Origin: Paraburkholderia dinghuensis
GTDB taxonomy: Bacteria; Pseudomonadota; Gammaproteobacteria; Burkholderiales; Burkholderiaceae
Length of the DNA stretch: 64,000 nucleotides
Assembly: GCF_003837865.1 (NCBI RefSeq)
Contig: NZ_RQIS01000022.1
Coordinates: forward strand, 30,795-94,794
Direction: 5' to 3'
A model generated the notes under the pieces. That model ran no database searches, was not told where the DNA came from, and saw only the letters and a list, made by a program, of their open reading frames with translations. A program made the translations under genes and the position numbers. Positions 43,302 to 51,620 of the stretch are shown here, in pieces; position 1 is the stretch's first letter, and each line of letters begins with the position of its first letter.

Positions 43302-43793
43302 TCAACGCAAATTCAACTTCCACTTCGGCCACGGAGCAGGTGCTTCCTGATCCGTGACCGAATCCACACATCGTGTTGCGATAGCAACTTTCGTCGCTGG
43401 CGGCACCTCCGCGTCATGTGTGCCGCCACAACTTTCCTCGCGAACATCAGTGGACCAGCACGGGTATGACCACTGCGGTTTTTTTACCCGACCCCGCATC
43501 CGGGCCTCGGCCTTGTGCAACAGGTAAGCGCAGGTTTTCTGGCCGAACAGACAATTCAGTACTACTTCAATTAGCCCGCACTGATACCAGATCCGGAAAT
43601 ATCGATGGCAAGTCTGATGCGGCGGGTAGCCCGTACCTACCAGGCTATGCCACGCGGTATCCCTGCAGATCACCCAGATCACAGCATCAAGAACAGCGCG
43701 TGCGTCGACCGGCGGACGCCCCCTGCCTCTGTTCCTCCTCGGCTGCAAGAAGGGATACAGTTCGACGACAAGGCCCCACTGTTCCGATGTCAT
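43302..43793 (-). pseudogene. IS5-type transposase N-terminal domain (DUF4096), solo or remnant
   Basis: From the ATG at 43793 the product opens MTSEQWGLVVELYPFLQP and continues GRPPVDARAVLDAVIWVICR, then CHRYFRIWYQCGLIEVVLNCLFG, which is the N-terminal domain of IS4/IS5-family transposases. No DDE catalytic domain follows. The remaining 70 residues are unlike a transposase. I found no terminal inverted repeats or target duplication. It is either a truncated insertion sequence or one of the solo DUF4096 ORFs seen in this group. It lies between the FNR gene and the adhesin scar. Confidence 0.6.
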
Positions 43794-43960
43794 CCGGACA
43801 AAATTCAGCGCATTGGTGTCCACCGCGCCGAGTAACGAAAGCCCGGGTCGGGAAGATTCCCCCGTCGAACCATCACTCCCTGGATCCCCTTGGCCGTATC
43901 CACTCACTGGTAAGCGCATTGGATGATCCCTCCTTGCTCACAATCGTTGAAGCGTCAATC

Positions 43961-44190
43961 TCACTGGTTCCGCTGGCCGCGCACGTCAATCGTCACGCGC
44001 CGGTTCGGTGCGAGGCGGTCGATAGCGACTGCCGTTCGTCCCTCCGGGCGGCCCGTCGTCACAGGGTCCGCCTTGCCTATCCGGCTGACCGAACTGTCCC
44101 CGGTTTTAACGCCGCGGCTGACGAGACAGTCCCGAACGCCCGCTGCACGGGCCGCTCTTCGCTCCAGACGAGTCGATATGCCTGGTTCAT
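43961..44190 (-). pseudogene. Scar: extended signal peptide start fused out of frame to an OmpA C-terminus
   Basis: From ATG 44190 one frame reads MNQAYRLVWSEE, the opening of an ESPR extended signal peptide as found in large autotransporters. That frame stops after about 38 codons. A second frame in the same DNA continues as an OmpA peptidoglycan-binding C-terminus: VRDCLVSRGV, then GKADPVTTGRPEGRTAVAI, then APNRRVTIDVRG. The junction falls near 44150. In Burkholderiaceae, trimeric autotransporter genes are often followed by an OmpA-family gene on the same strand. A deletion joining the start of the first to the end of the second is the simplest explanation. Confidence 0.6.
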
Positions 44191-44421
44191 TCCGATGCCA
44201 CCCAATCCACAAGCAATCCCAAACCTGGTGCAATGCTGCCGACTTCGACAGGAAAGCTGCGCGTGCGTCGCCTCTCGTCACGTAAGACGAACCCACCTAC
44301 TGGGTGCGCGCACAAGCTGTGTAATTCACTTCGGCATCCGTAAGTAAATTCTTAATACGTTTAAGCAGTATCTCGGATTTCTCCTATTTACACCCGTTAA
44401 ACATATTCAAAACAGAGACGC

Positions 44422-44463
44422 CCCGGTCCATGGATTTGATATGCATCAAATCCATGGACCGGG
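44422..44463. promoter_or_regulatory. Perfect 19-bp inverted repeat centred on an FNR/Anr box
   Basis: CCCGGTCCATGGATTTGAT, ATGC and the exact reverse complement of the first arm form a 42-base dyad. Its centre (44436-44449) is TTGAT-ATGC-ATCAA, a perfect FNR/Anr site. The flanking sequence is AT-rich. A class II start on the minus strand would fall near 44401, with AT-rich sequence at the -10 position. The nearest minus-strand start is the ESPR scar at 44190. Confidence 0.8.
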
Positions 44464-44760
44464 CAAGATCACTCGCCGGCTCAAACGCGAATGCATTGCA
44501 CTACAGATAATTGTTAAATAATATTGGATTGCTTATCAACTCGTTGCGTTGTCAGGCAATTCCGCGGAGTCGAATAAAGAGATAGCGCACCAGAACGAAG
44601 CGCGAGATGGAGGAAGGAATGATTGCAGGGACATTCAATCGCACGCCCTGAAGCGAGGGGATGTGTGATGGTCGATCACGCGGCCGTCGCGGATCCATCA
44701 GGTCTGTTTGCCAGCTTCGCGATCATTCGGTGAGACCTGACACGCCACCCGAAGCAACTG
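44464..44760. other. AT-rich gene-poor stretch
   Basis: This 300-base stretch is markedly less GC-rich than the rest of the window (for example TAATTGTTAAATAATATTGG near 44510). It contains two very short plus-strand frames behind good ribosome-binding sites (starts at 44607 and 44668; 14 and 21 codons) with no recognisable content. I see no gene that I can support. Confidence 0.5.
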
Positions 44761-45042
44761 TTACGCAGCATCCCGCTGCTGCGCTTCCTTTAGCGCTGGA
44801 GCGCGCGCAGGCCAAGCTGATCGCTTGGCAGCCGTGAGTGCGCGGACAAGATTGACGCCGTCCGGAAGCGCTCTTGTCAGATTCGTCCATGCGTGGACGT
44901 CATCGGGATCACGTGCGACCGCCGCTTCCAGCAACTGCATTCCTTCGGCGTCGGCCGCATCGCGCTCCATCAGCGACGCGGCAAGGTCAGCGATTCCGGC
45001 TCGAACCAACGTGCTACGGCGACGACAAGCTCGAGCAGACAT
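44761..45042 (-). CDS. Short TPR-like protein or fragment
   Basis: A 93-residue frame whose middle (AEGMQLLEAAVARDPDDVHAWTNLTRAL) resembles one tetratricopeptide repeat. The N-terminus is Arg-rich and lacks a convincing ribosome-binding site. It lies 43 bases after the parvulin gene on the same strand. It may be the remainder of a longer TPR protein that belonged with the secreted isomerase. No function can be assigned. Confidence 0.45.
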   Translation of the reverse strand: MSARACRRRSTLVRAGIADLAASLMERDAADAEGMQLLEAAVARDPDDVHAWTNLTRALPDGVNLVRALTAAKRSAWPARAPALKEAQQRDAA

Positions 45043-45085
45043 CGCCTGACACGCCGCAGCGGAGCGTCCGAACCGTTCTTAATCC

Positions 45086-46048
45086 TTACTGCTGGACCGT
45101 CGCGCCCCTCGACAGCGACTCGGTCAGTTGCGTGACCGCCTGCTCCTGTGCCTCCGCCTCCAGTTGCTGCCGGATATCACCTGCGATCTGATTGAGCGCC
45201 GGCGCCTTCATTGCGCGCTTCGAGTCGAGCTTTGCCACGAACCACACGTCGCCTGCGTGCACCGGCTCAGGCGTCACTCCGCCAACCGGCAGGGCCACGA
45301 TCGCCTGCGCGAGCGGCAGCGGCAAGCCCTGTGTCTTGCCCTCGGTCAGCGGTTGCGGGAAGCTGACCCACGGCATCTCGCCTCCCACACCCTTGGACGG
45401 TGCGGTGCTGTACTCGAGCGCAACCGCCCCGAAATCCTGCCCCGATTTCAAATCCGCCATCGCACGCTGCGCTGCCGCTGCGTCCCTCACCGTGATGAGG
45501 CGCCACTTGTATTCCACCGGCCCCAACGTGGCCACGGCCGCGTCATAGCGAGCCTTCACCTGGGCGTCCGTCACGGGTGCCGGGCGAGCGTGATCCCGGA
45601 CGTACAGTTGCGTCTCGACATCCACTGCCGCCGCGTGCGCGGCGTCCTGCACTTCCGGGCGCGTGCCATAGCTTGCCTTTTCGGCCGCCTGGCGCAGCAC
45701 CTCACGCACGATCAGTTGCTGCCTGGCCGAGTCACGTAGATCAACGGTGACAGGCTGCCCTGTGCGTAACGCCAGCGCCTGCGCAAGCGCGTCGAGTTGC
45801 GTCTGCGGCAGCGCGACGCCATTGACCACCGCAAACGCTCCGGCAGGCAGACTGCCACGCGATGCTTCCACGGCGTCCGAACTGGCCGCGTGTGCCAAAA
45901 CAGGCACGGTCGCAGCGATCGCCACCGAAGCGAAGGCCACCGCACAGGCTGCGCGGATCATCGTGGTGCTGCGCGACCGGACTTTGAGCCTGGTGCTTCC
46001 GTCGAGATGAAATTTCACTTGTTTCCCCGCCATTTCAATGAATTGCAT
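45086..46048 (-). CDS. Secreted parvulin-type peptidyl-prolyl cis-trans isomerase
   Basis: A protein of up to 320 residues with a hydrophobic export signal (MIRAACAVAFASVAIAATVP, cleavage after AHA) and a SurA-N/PpiC-like body. The parvulin domain lies at about residues 170-280 and includes LKSGQDFGAVALEYSTAP, GGEMPWVSF and the late helix ALNQIAGDIRQQL. The start is uncertain. ATG 46048, GTG 46015 (behind GGGGA) and ATG 45961 are all possible, the last giving a normal signal peptide directly. It probably assists folding of exported or outer-membrane proteins, perhaps the lost adhesin locus nearby, which is inference. Confidence 0.82.
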   Translation of the reverse strand: MQFIEMAGKQVKFHLDGSTRLKVRSRSTTMIRAACAVAFASVAIAATVPVLAHAASSDAVEASRGSLPAGAFAVVNGVALPQTQLDALAQALALRTGQPVTVDLRDSARQQLIVREVLRQAAEKASYGTRPEVQDAAHAAAVDVETQLYVRDHARPAPVTDAQVKARYDAAVATLGPVEYKWRLITVRDAAAAQRAMADLKSGQDFGAVALEYSTAPSKGVGGEMPWVSFPQPLTEGKTQGLPLPLAQAIVALPVGGVTPEPVHAGDVWFVAKLDSKRAMKAPALNQIAGDIRQQLEAEAQEQAVTQLTESLSRGATVQQ

Positions 46049-46164
46049 GTATATGCAACTGTCTCAAATTGAGCACTCCGACGCACGTCAGACATAGTCA
46101 AATCATCGTCACAGCGGAATCAAAACTGATGGTCATCAAATTCCCCCGGCATCTCAATAAATCA

Positions 46165-46247
46165 AATAAAAAGGGCCGCCCTCGCGAGCAGCCCTCATTG
46201 ACATCGACCGGGAAATCGGTTGCGCGTTACAGCTTCGTTTCGATTAC
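46165..46247. repeat. Degenerate copy of the alaS 3' end and terminator
   Basis: On the minus strand this reads ATCGAAACGAAGCTGTAACG, then a diverged spacer, then a GGGCTGCTC...GCGGCCC hairpin with CTTTTT. It aligns with the true alaS end and terminator at 48728-48805 at about three quarters of positions. The encoded tail VIETKL matches the WVEAKL end of AlaS. The two copies bracket norR and ric in the same orientation. The hairpin may still terminate transcription of norR. Confidence 0.7.
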
Positions 46248-46292
46248 CTCAAGTAAGGAATCCTTCCAACACACCCTGTATGCCGAAGGCGC

Positions 46293-47840
46293 CTACTTCT
46301 GCCCTAGCCGTTTCGCCAGCTTGTGCAGATTGCTCGCATCCACGCCCAGCGCTCGCGCCGCTGCAGCCCAATTACCGTCGTGCGCAGCCAGCGCCCTGGC
46401 AATGTACTCGCGCTGTGCGTGGTCGACCACCTCTCGCAGCGTCAGCCCCGCGGGGACAGACACGACGGGACCGGATGCGGCGGCATCGAGTACCGGGCTT
46501 TCGCTGGCCGGCGCAGAAAGCTCGACGTAGTCGAGGTCCAGCACGTCCGTTTCCAGCGTGACGATGTCCTTGCGGTCCGCGCCCCGGCTCACGGCCTTGA
46601 GCGCGGCGCGGCTGATCACATGTTCGAGCTCCCGCACATTGCCCGGCCAGTCGTAGCGCCGGAATGCCTGCTCGGCGGCGGGCGACAGGCGCAGGCTGCG
46701 CAGACCAAGCCGTGCCCGGTTCAGCTCGAGGAAACGACCAGCGAGCAACAACACATCATTGCCGCGTTCGCGCAGCGGCGGGATGGGGATCGGGTAGACG
46801 GACAGCCGATGGTACAGATCCGCGCGAAATGCACCGTCACGAACGTGCTCGCGCAGGTTGCGGTTGGTGGCGGCGATCACGCGGACGTTCACACGGCGTG
46901 GCCGGTCGGAGCCGAGTCGCTGGATCTCGCCGTTCTGCAAGGTCCGCAGCAACTTGGCCTGGATCGGCAGCGGCAATTCGCCGACTTCGTCGAGGAACAA
47001 CGTTCCATCGTCAGCGGCCTCGATGCGGCCCGGCCGATCGGCAGTGGCGCCGGAAAAGGCACCGCGTACATGGCCGAACAGTTCGCTCTCGGCCAGCGTC
47101 TCGGGCAGCGCGGCGCAATTGACGTGCACCAGCGCGTGCTTGCGTCGCCGCGACATGGCATGCAACCGGTGCGCGAACAGCTCCTTGCCGACGCCGGTCT
47201 CGCCCAGCAGCAGCACCGGTAGCTCCGAGTCCGCCACCACTTCCAGTTCGTGCAGCAGCCGGGTTATGGACGGGTCCTGCCCGACGATGTCGCCCTCTTC
47301 TACAACCGCGCCGGCGACCGGAACTTCGTTGCGCGTCAAGCGCAGTGCGCGCAGTTCAGCTTCGAGGCGGGTGGTGCGGATGGCGGCCTCGACCAGTACG
47401 GAGAGGTGTTGCAGCTCGGCCTGCGCCGCCTCGTCGAACGTGCCGACGGCGAGCGCATCGAGTGTCAGCACGCCCCACGGCTCGCCTTCGATCTGCAGGC
47501 TCGTGCCCATGCAGTCGTGCACGGGCAGTGGCTCGCCGACGTGGGTGTTGATCAGTCCGTCATACGGATCGGGCAAGGCGCTATCGTGATGAAAGTGGGT
47601 CACGCCTCGACGCGACAGGATCGCCGCCAGCCGCGGATGCAGCGACACAGCGAAGCGGCGGCCGAGCGTGTCGCGAACCAGCCCGTCGACGGCGACCGGC
47701 CGCAAGTGTTCCTCCTCGAGTCGCAGGAGTGCCACAGCGCCGCAGCAGAAGTGCGCCCGCAACGAACTGACCAGCCGCTGCAAGCGCACCGCCTGCGGAA
47801 GATTGGCAACGAGATCGGCGAGGAGCAGCGCATCCATCAT
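46293..47840 (-). CDS. norR: NorR, nitric-oxide-responsive sigma-54-dependent activator
   Basis: A 515-residue enhancer-binding protein. The N-terminal GAF domain (about 15-165) carries VHDCMG, matching the His/Cys iron-ligand region that senses NO in E. coli NorR. The central AAA+ domain has Walker A GETGVGKE, the sigma-54 loop GAFSGA (GAFTGA in most members), Walker B GTLFLDEVGEL and PGNVRELEH. A Fis-type HTH (WAAAARALGVDASNLHKLA) ends it. I start at ATG 47840; the upstream GTG 47852 lies inside a NorR site. It is divergent from ric, its likely target. Confidence 0.93.
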   Translation of the reverse strand: MMDALLLADLVANLPQAVRLQRLVSSLRAHFCCGAVALLRLEEEHLRPVAVDGLVRDTLGRRFAVSLHPRLAAILSRRGVTHFHHDSALPDPYDGLINTHVGEPLPVHDCMGTSLQIEGEPWGVLTLDALAVGTFDEAAQAELQHLSVLVEAAIRTTRLEAELRALRLTRNEVPVAGAVVEEGDIVGQDPSITRLLHELEVVADSELPVLLLGETGVGKELFAHRLHAMSRRRKHALVHVNCAALPETLAESELFGHVRGAFSGATADRPGRIEAADDGTLFLDEVGELPLPIQAKLLRTLQNGEIQRLGSDRPRRVNVRVIAATNRNLREHVRDGAFRADLYHRLSVYPIPIPPLRERGNDVLLLAGRFLELNRARLGLRSLRLSPAAEQAFRRYDWPGNVRELEHVISRAALKAVSRGADRKDIVTLETDVLDLDYVELSAPASESPVLDAAASGPVVSVPAGLTLREVVDHAQREYIARALAAHDGNWAAAARALGVDASNLHKLAKRLGQK

Positions 47841-47853
47841 GGTGATTTTCACC
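47841..47853. promoter_or_regulatory. NorR site 1 (GGTGATTTTCACC)
   Basis: Matches the GGT-N7-ACC motif of Ralstonia NorR and the GT-N7-AC core of E. coli. It abuts the norR start codon, which suggests autoregulation. Confidence 0.75.
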
Positions 47854-47859
47854 GTCCGC

Positions 47860-47872
47860 GGTAAATAAGACC
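47860..47872. promoter_or_regulatory. NorR site 2 (GGTAAATAAGACC)
   Basis: GGT-N7-ACC, starting 19 bases from the first site, in the norR-ric intergenic region. Confidence 0.7.
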
Positions 47873-47885
47873 ACTATCTGCAAAG

Positions 47886-47898
47886 GGTGAATCTTACC
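47886..47898. promoter_or_regulatory. NorR site 3 (GGTGAATCTTACC)
   Basis: GGT-N7-ACC, starting 26 bases from the second site and about 40 bases upstream of the -24 element. Three such sites are the known arrangement for NorR hexamer assembly. Confidence 0.75.
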
Positions 47899-47937
47899 AT
47901 GCGTGCGCTATCCAATTGATTCATATAGGGCTGGAAG

Positions 47938-47954
47938 CTGGCACGCGACTCGCT
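47938..47954 (+). promoter_or_regulatory. Sigma-54 promoter of ric
   Basis: CTGGCACGCGACTCGCT matches the sigma-54 consensus CTGGCACG-N4-TTGCW with one change in the -12 box (TCGC). The GG and GC dinucleotides have the correct spacing of twelve. It lies 36 bases before the ric ATG and downstream of three NorR sites. Confidence 0.85.
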
Positions 47955-47989
47955 AAGGATGATGGCCTTCTCAAGTACGGAGTAACAGC

Positions 47990-48655
47990 ATGACTTTGCA
48001 GGACCAGACACTCGGCCAGCTCGCCCGCCAGATTCCGGGCGCCACGCATATATTCCACGAGTTCGATCTCGACTTCTGTTGCGGCGGCAAGATCACGCTG
48101 CGCGAGGCCGCCCAGCAAAAGGGACTGGAAGCCGATGCCATCGGCGCGCGACTGGCGGCACTGAAGGCGGAACGTGAGCCGGGCGACCGCGACTGGGGCA
48201 CGGCCAGCCCGTCCGAACTGATCGATCACATCCTCGTGCGCTTTCATGATCGCCACCGCGAGCAGCTTCCCGAGCTGGCCCGACTGGCGCGACGCGTGGA
48301 GACCGTCCACGGTGACCGGCCCGACTGTCCGGCGGGTCTCGCGGACCACCTCGATGCCATGCGCCAGGAACTCGAAAGCCACATGCAGAAGGAAGAGCAG
48401 GTGCTGTTCCCCATGATCAAAGGCGGCATGGGCCCCATGGCCGGCGGACCGATCCAGGTCATGCGCATGGAGCACGACGGCCACGGTGAAGCGCTGCAGC
48501 ACCTTGCCGAGCTAACCAACAACATCACGTTGCCGCAGGGGGCCTGCAATACCTGGCGTGCGCTCTACGTCGGTCTGCGCGCGCTGCGCGAAGACCTGAT
48601 GGAACACATCCATCTGGAAAACAATATTCTGTTCGAGAACGCCGAACACGCCTGA
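47990..48655 (+). CDS. ytfE: Iron-sulfur cluster repair di-iron protein (RIC/YtfE/ScdA)
   Basis: A 221-residue hemerythrin-like di-iron protein that repairs iron-sulfur clusters damaged by nitric oxide and oxidants. The N-terminal ScdA-N domain has the Cys30-Cys31 pair (FDLDFCCGGK), and the hemerythrin part supplies His/Glu ligands (ELIDHILVRFHDRHREQL, HMQKEEQVLFPM, RMEHDGHGEAL, HIHLENNILF). It is driven by the sigma-54 promoter and NorR sites described nearby, so expression should follow NO. It converges with alaS across a shared terminator. Confidence 0.95.
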   Translation: MTLQDQTLGQLARQIPGATHIFHEFDLDFCCGGKITLREAAQQKGLEADAIGARLAALKAEREPGDRDWGTASPSELIDHILVRFHDRHREQLPELARLARRVETVHGDRPDCPAGLADHLDAMRQELESHMQKEEQVLFPMIKGGMGPMAGGPIQVMRMEHDGHGEALQHLAELTNNITLPQGACNTWRALYVGLRALREDLMEHIHLENNILFENAEHA

Positions 48656-48728
48656 GCGCGACCGGCACACGTTGTGGGGCAACGGCGCTGTCCCTGCCGC
48701 TTTGCACACGATACTTGACGGACCAAAC

Positions 48729-48759
48729 AAAAGGGCTGCCCTCACGGGCAGCCCTTTTT
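48729..48759. terminator. Bidirectional terminator between ric and alaS
   Basis: AAAAGGGCTGCCC-TCAC-GGGCAGCCCTTTT has T-tracts in both reading directions and serves convergent ric and alaS. Confidence 0.93.
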
Positions 48760-48790
48760 GCTTACCTGAACCCGAAAACCGGTTCGTGCG

Positions 48791-51415
48791 TTACAGCTTC
48801 GCCTCGACCCAGCCCTTCACACCCGCGAGCGCGGCCGGCAGGTTGGCCGGCTCGGTGCCGCCCGCCTGCGCCATGTCAGGACGTCCACCGCCCTTGCCGC
48901 CCACCTGCTGCGCGACGAAGTTCACGAGTTCGCCGGCCTTGACCTTCTTGCTCGCCTCGGCGGTCACGCCCGCGATCAGGCTCACCTTCCCGCCTTCGAC
49001 GGCCGCCAGCACGATTGCTGCGCTCTTGAGCTTGTCCTTGAGCTTGTCGACAGTCTCGCGCAGCGTCTTCGCGTCCGCACCTTCGAGCGTCGCCGCCAGC
49101 ACATGCACGCCACCGACTTCGATCGCCTGGCCCGCGAGTTCGTCGCCCTGGCTCGAAGCGAGCTTCGACTTCAGCGCACCGAGTTCCTTCTCGAGCGACT
49201 TCACCTGGTCCTGCACCTGCGCGATGCGCTGAGTGAGTTCGGCAGGCTGCGCCTTGAGCGCCGCCGCCGCCGCGTTGATACGCGCGTCGAGATCCTGAAC
49301 GAAGCGCACGGCGTTGTCGCCGGTGATCGCTTCTACACGGCGGATACCCGCGGCCACGCCGCCTTCCATCACGATCTTGAAGAGGCCGATGTCGCCGCTG
49401 CGCGCGACGTGCGTGCCGCCGCAGAGTTCGCGCGAGAAGCCGAGGTCGAGCACGCGTACTTCGTCGCCATACTTCTCGCCGAACAGTGCCATCGCGCCGC
49501 CCTTCACCGCTTCGTCGAACGGCATCACGCGCACGATGCCCGGCGCGTTCGCCAGCACTTCGGCGTTGACGATCTGCTCGACGCGACGGATTTCATCATC
49601 GGTCATCGGCGCGTTATGCGCGAAGTCGAAGCGGGTCTTGTCGGCGTCGACGAGCGAGCCTTTCTGCTGCACATGCGAGCCGAGCACTTCGCGCAACGCC
49701 TTATGCATCAAGTGCGTCGCCGAGTGGTTGCGCTGCGTGCGGGCACGGCGGATAGCGTCGATCTCGGCCTTCACGACGTCGCCCACCTTTAGCGTGCCCT
49801 GTTCGAGCGTGCCGTGGTGGCCGGTCACATCGGCCTGGACCTTGAGCGTATCCGCGACCGCGAAGCGCACGCTCGCATTCGCGAGCACGCCCTGATCGCC
49901 GACCTGGCCGCCCGATTCCGCGTAGAACGGCGTGTGGTCGAGCACGACCACGGCGTCCTGGCCGGTCTTCACTTCATTGACCGATGCACCATCGACGTAG
50001 AGCGCGACGACCTTCGCGTCGTCGAACACGATCTCTTCGTAGCCGTGGAACGTGGTCTTCGCGCCGGAGTATTCGAGGCCCTGCGCCATCTTGAACTTGC
50101 CGGCCGCGCGCGCCTGTTCGCGCTGACGCGCCATCGCTTCGTCGAACGCGGGTTCGTCGACGGTCACGTTGCGCTCACGGCAAACGTCCGCCGTAAGATC
50201 GAGCGGGAAGCCATACGTGTCGTGCAGCTTGAACGCGAGTTCGCCGTCGAGCACCTTGCCGCCCTTTGCGTCGAGATCAGCGAGTGCGCCTTCGAGGATT
50301 GACATGCCGTGCTCGATCGTCTCGAAGAAGCGCTCTTCTTCCTGGCGCAGCACGTCGGTCACGCGCTGCTGTGCTTCGGCGAGTTCCGGATAGGCAGCGC
50401 CCATTTCCGCGACGAGATCCGCCACGAGCTTGTTGAAGAACGCGCTCTTCTGGCCGAGCTTGTAGCCGTGACGGATCGCGCGGCGCACGATGCGGCGCAG
50501 CACATAGCCGCGGCCTTCGTTGCCGGGAATCACGCCGTCGACGATCAGGAACGAGCACGCGCGGATGTGGTCGGCGATGACCTTCAGCGAGTTGTTCGTG
50601 AGGTCGGCCGTGTGCGTTTCGCGCCCGGCCGCCTTGATGAGCGTCTGGAACAGGTCGATCTCGTAGTTGCTGTGCACGTGCTGCAGCACCGCTGCGAGAC
50701 GCTCAAGCCCCATACCCGTGTCGACGCACTGCTTGGGCAGCGGCGTCATATTGCCCTGGGCATCGCGGTTGAACTGCATGAACACCAGATTCCAGATCTC
50801 GATGAAGCGGTCGCCGTCTTCTTCCGGCGATCCCGGGGGGCCGCCCCAGATTTCCGGACCGTGGTCGTAGAACACTTCCGAGCACGGACCGCACGGACCG
50901 GTGTCGGCCATCTGCCAGAAGTTGTCGGACGCGTAGCGCGCGCCCTTGTTGTCGCCGATGCGGATGATGCGCTCGACAGGCACGCCGATTTCCTTCGCCC
51001 AGATGTCGAAGGCCTCGTCGTCTTCCTTGTAGACGGTTACCGTGAGCTTGTCGGCCGGCAGCATGTAGACCTTCGTCAGCAGCTCCCAGCAATAGTGGAT
51101 CGCGTCGCGCTTGAAGTAGTCGCCGAACGAGAAGTTGCCGAGCATCTCGAAGAACGTGTGATGGCGCGCCGTGTAGCCGACGTTTTCGAGGTCGTTGTGC
51201 TTGCCGCCCGCGCGTACGCTGCGCTGCGCGGTGGTCGCGCGCGAGTACGGACGCGACTCGGCGCCGAGGAACACGTCCTTGAACTGCACCATGCCCGAGT
51301 TGGTGAAGAGCAGGGTCGGGTCGTTGCCCGGCACGAGGCTCGACGAGCGCACGATCGTGTGGCCCTTCGATTCAAAGAACTTGAGGAATTTCTCGCGGAT
51401 TTCGGCGGCTTTCAT
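48791..51415 (-). CDS. alaS: Alanyl-tRNA synthetase
   Basis: An 874-residue class II synthetase for tRNA-Ala. The catalytic core opens AAEIREKFLKFFESKGH and contains TNSGMVQFKDVFLG and CVDTGMGLERLAAVLQ. The editing domain carries the zinc motif HSATHLMHKAL plus CGGTHV. The C-terminal DHHA1 domain ends GGKGGGRPDMAQAGG. I start at ATG 51415, preceding residues being low-complexity. The 3' end and terminator are duplicated in degenerate form at 46165-46247. Confidence 0.97.
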   Translation of the reverse strand: MKAAEIREKFLKFFESKGHTIVRSSSLVPGNDPTLLFTNSGMVQFKDVFLGAESRPYSRATTAQRSVRAGGKHNDLENVGYTARHHTFFEMLGNFSFGDYFKRDAIHYCWELLTKVYMLPADKLTVTVYKEDDEAFDIWAKEIGVPVERIIRIGDNKGARYASDNFWQMADTGPCGPCSEVFYDHGPEIWGGPPGSPEEDGDRFIEIWNLVFMQFNRDAQGNMTPLPKQCVDTGMGLERLAAVLQHVHSNYEIDLFQTLIKAAGRETHTADLTNNSLKVIADHIRACSFLIVDGVIPGNEGRGYVLRRIVRRAIRHGYKLGQKSAFFNKLVADLVAEMGAAYPELAEAQQRVTDVLRQEEERFFETIEHGMSILEGALADLDAKGGKVLDGELAFKLHDTYGFPLDLTADVCRERNVTVDEPAFDEAMARQREQARAAGKFKMAQGLEYSGAKTTFHGYEEIVFDDAKVVALYVDGASVNEVKTGQDAVVVLDHTPFYAESGGQVGDQGVLANASVRFAVADTLKVQADVTGHHGTLEQGTLKVGDVVKAEIDAIRRARTQRNHSATHLMHKALREVLGSHVQQKGSLVDADKTRFDFAHNAPMTDDEIRRVEQIVNAEVLANAPGIVRVMPFDEAVKGGAMALFGEKYGDEVRVLDLGFSRELCGGTHVARSGDIGLFKIVMEGGVAAGIRRVEAITGDNAVRFVQDLDARINAAAAALKAQPAELTQRIAQVQDQVKSLEKELGALKSKLASSQGDELAGQAIEVGGVHVLAATLEGADAKTLRETVDKLKDKLKSAAIVLAAVEGGKVSLIAGVTAEASKKVKAGELVNFVAQQVGGKGGGRPDMAQAGGTEPANLPAALAGVKGWVEAKL

Positions 51416-51614
51416 GGCGTGCTTTGGATGCGTCCTGTGCGTATGTCCTGACCCCGGAGCCGGCAGGCCGCGCACGAAGGCGCCGGCGAGACGGCGGGAC
51501 AGTCCTGGTTGGGTTCTTGCGAAGTCTGTCCGGGGTTCGTTCCGGTCCGATCAGCGGCTATCCGGGCGCTAAACGAACCGTTCACGCCCGCATCGGTCGC
51601 TGCGGAATCGATCG

Positions 51615-51620
51615 ATTATA
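51615..51620 (-). promoter_or_regulatory. Putative -10 (TATAAT) for alaS
   Basis: The minus strand reads CCCGTATAATCG about 200 bases before alaS. The 450-base alaS/CoA-transferase gap otherwise shows no gene or repeat. Confidence 0.35.

Noticed and set aside
43302..43793. Complete insertion sequence
   Set aside because: No DDE domain, no terminal inverted repeats and no target duplication could be found around the DUF4096 frame.
44607..44733. Two very short frames (14 and 21 codons) behind good ribosome-binding sites
   Set aside because: Too short to judge, no downstream gene that they could lead, and no recognisable content.
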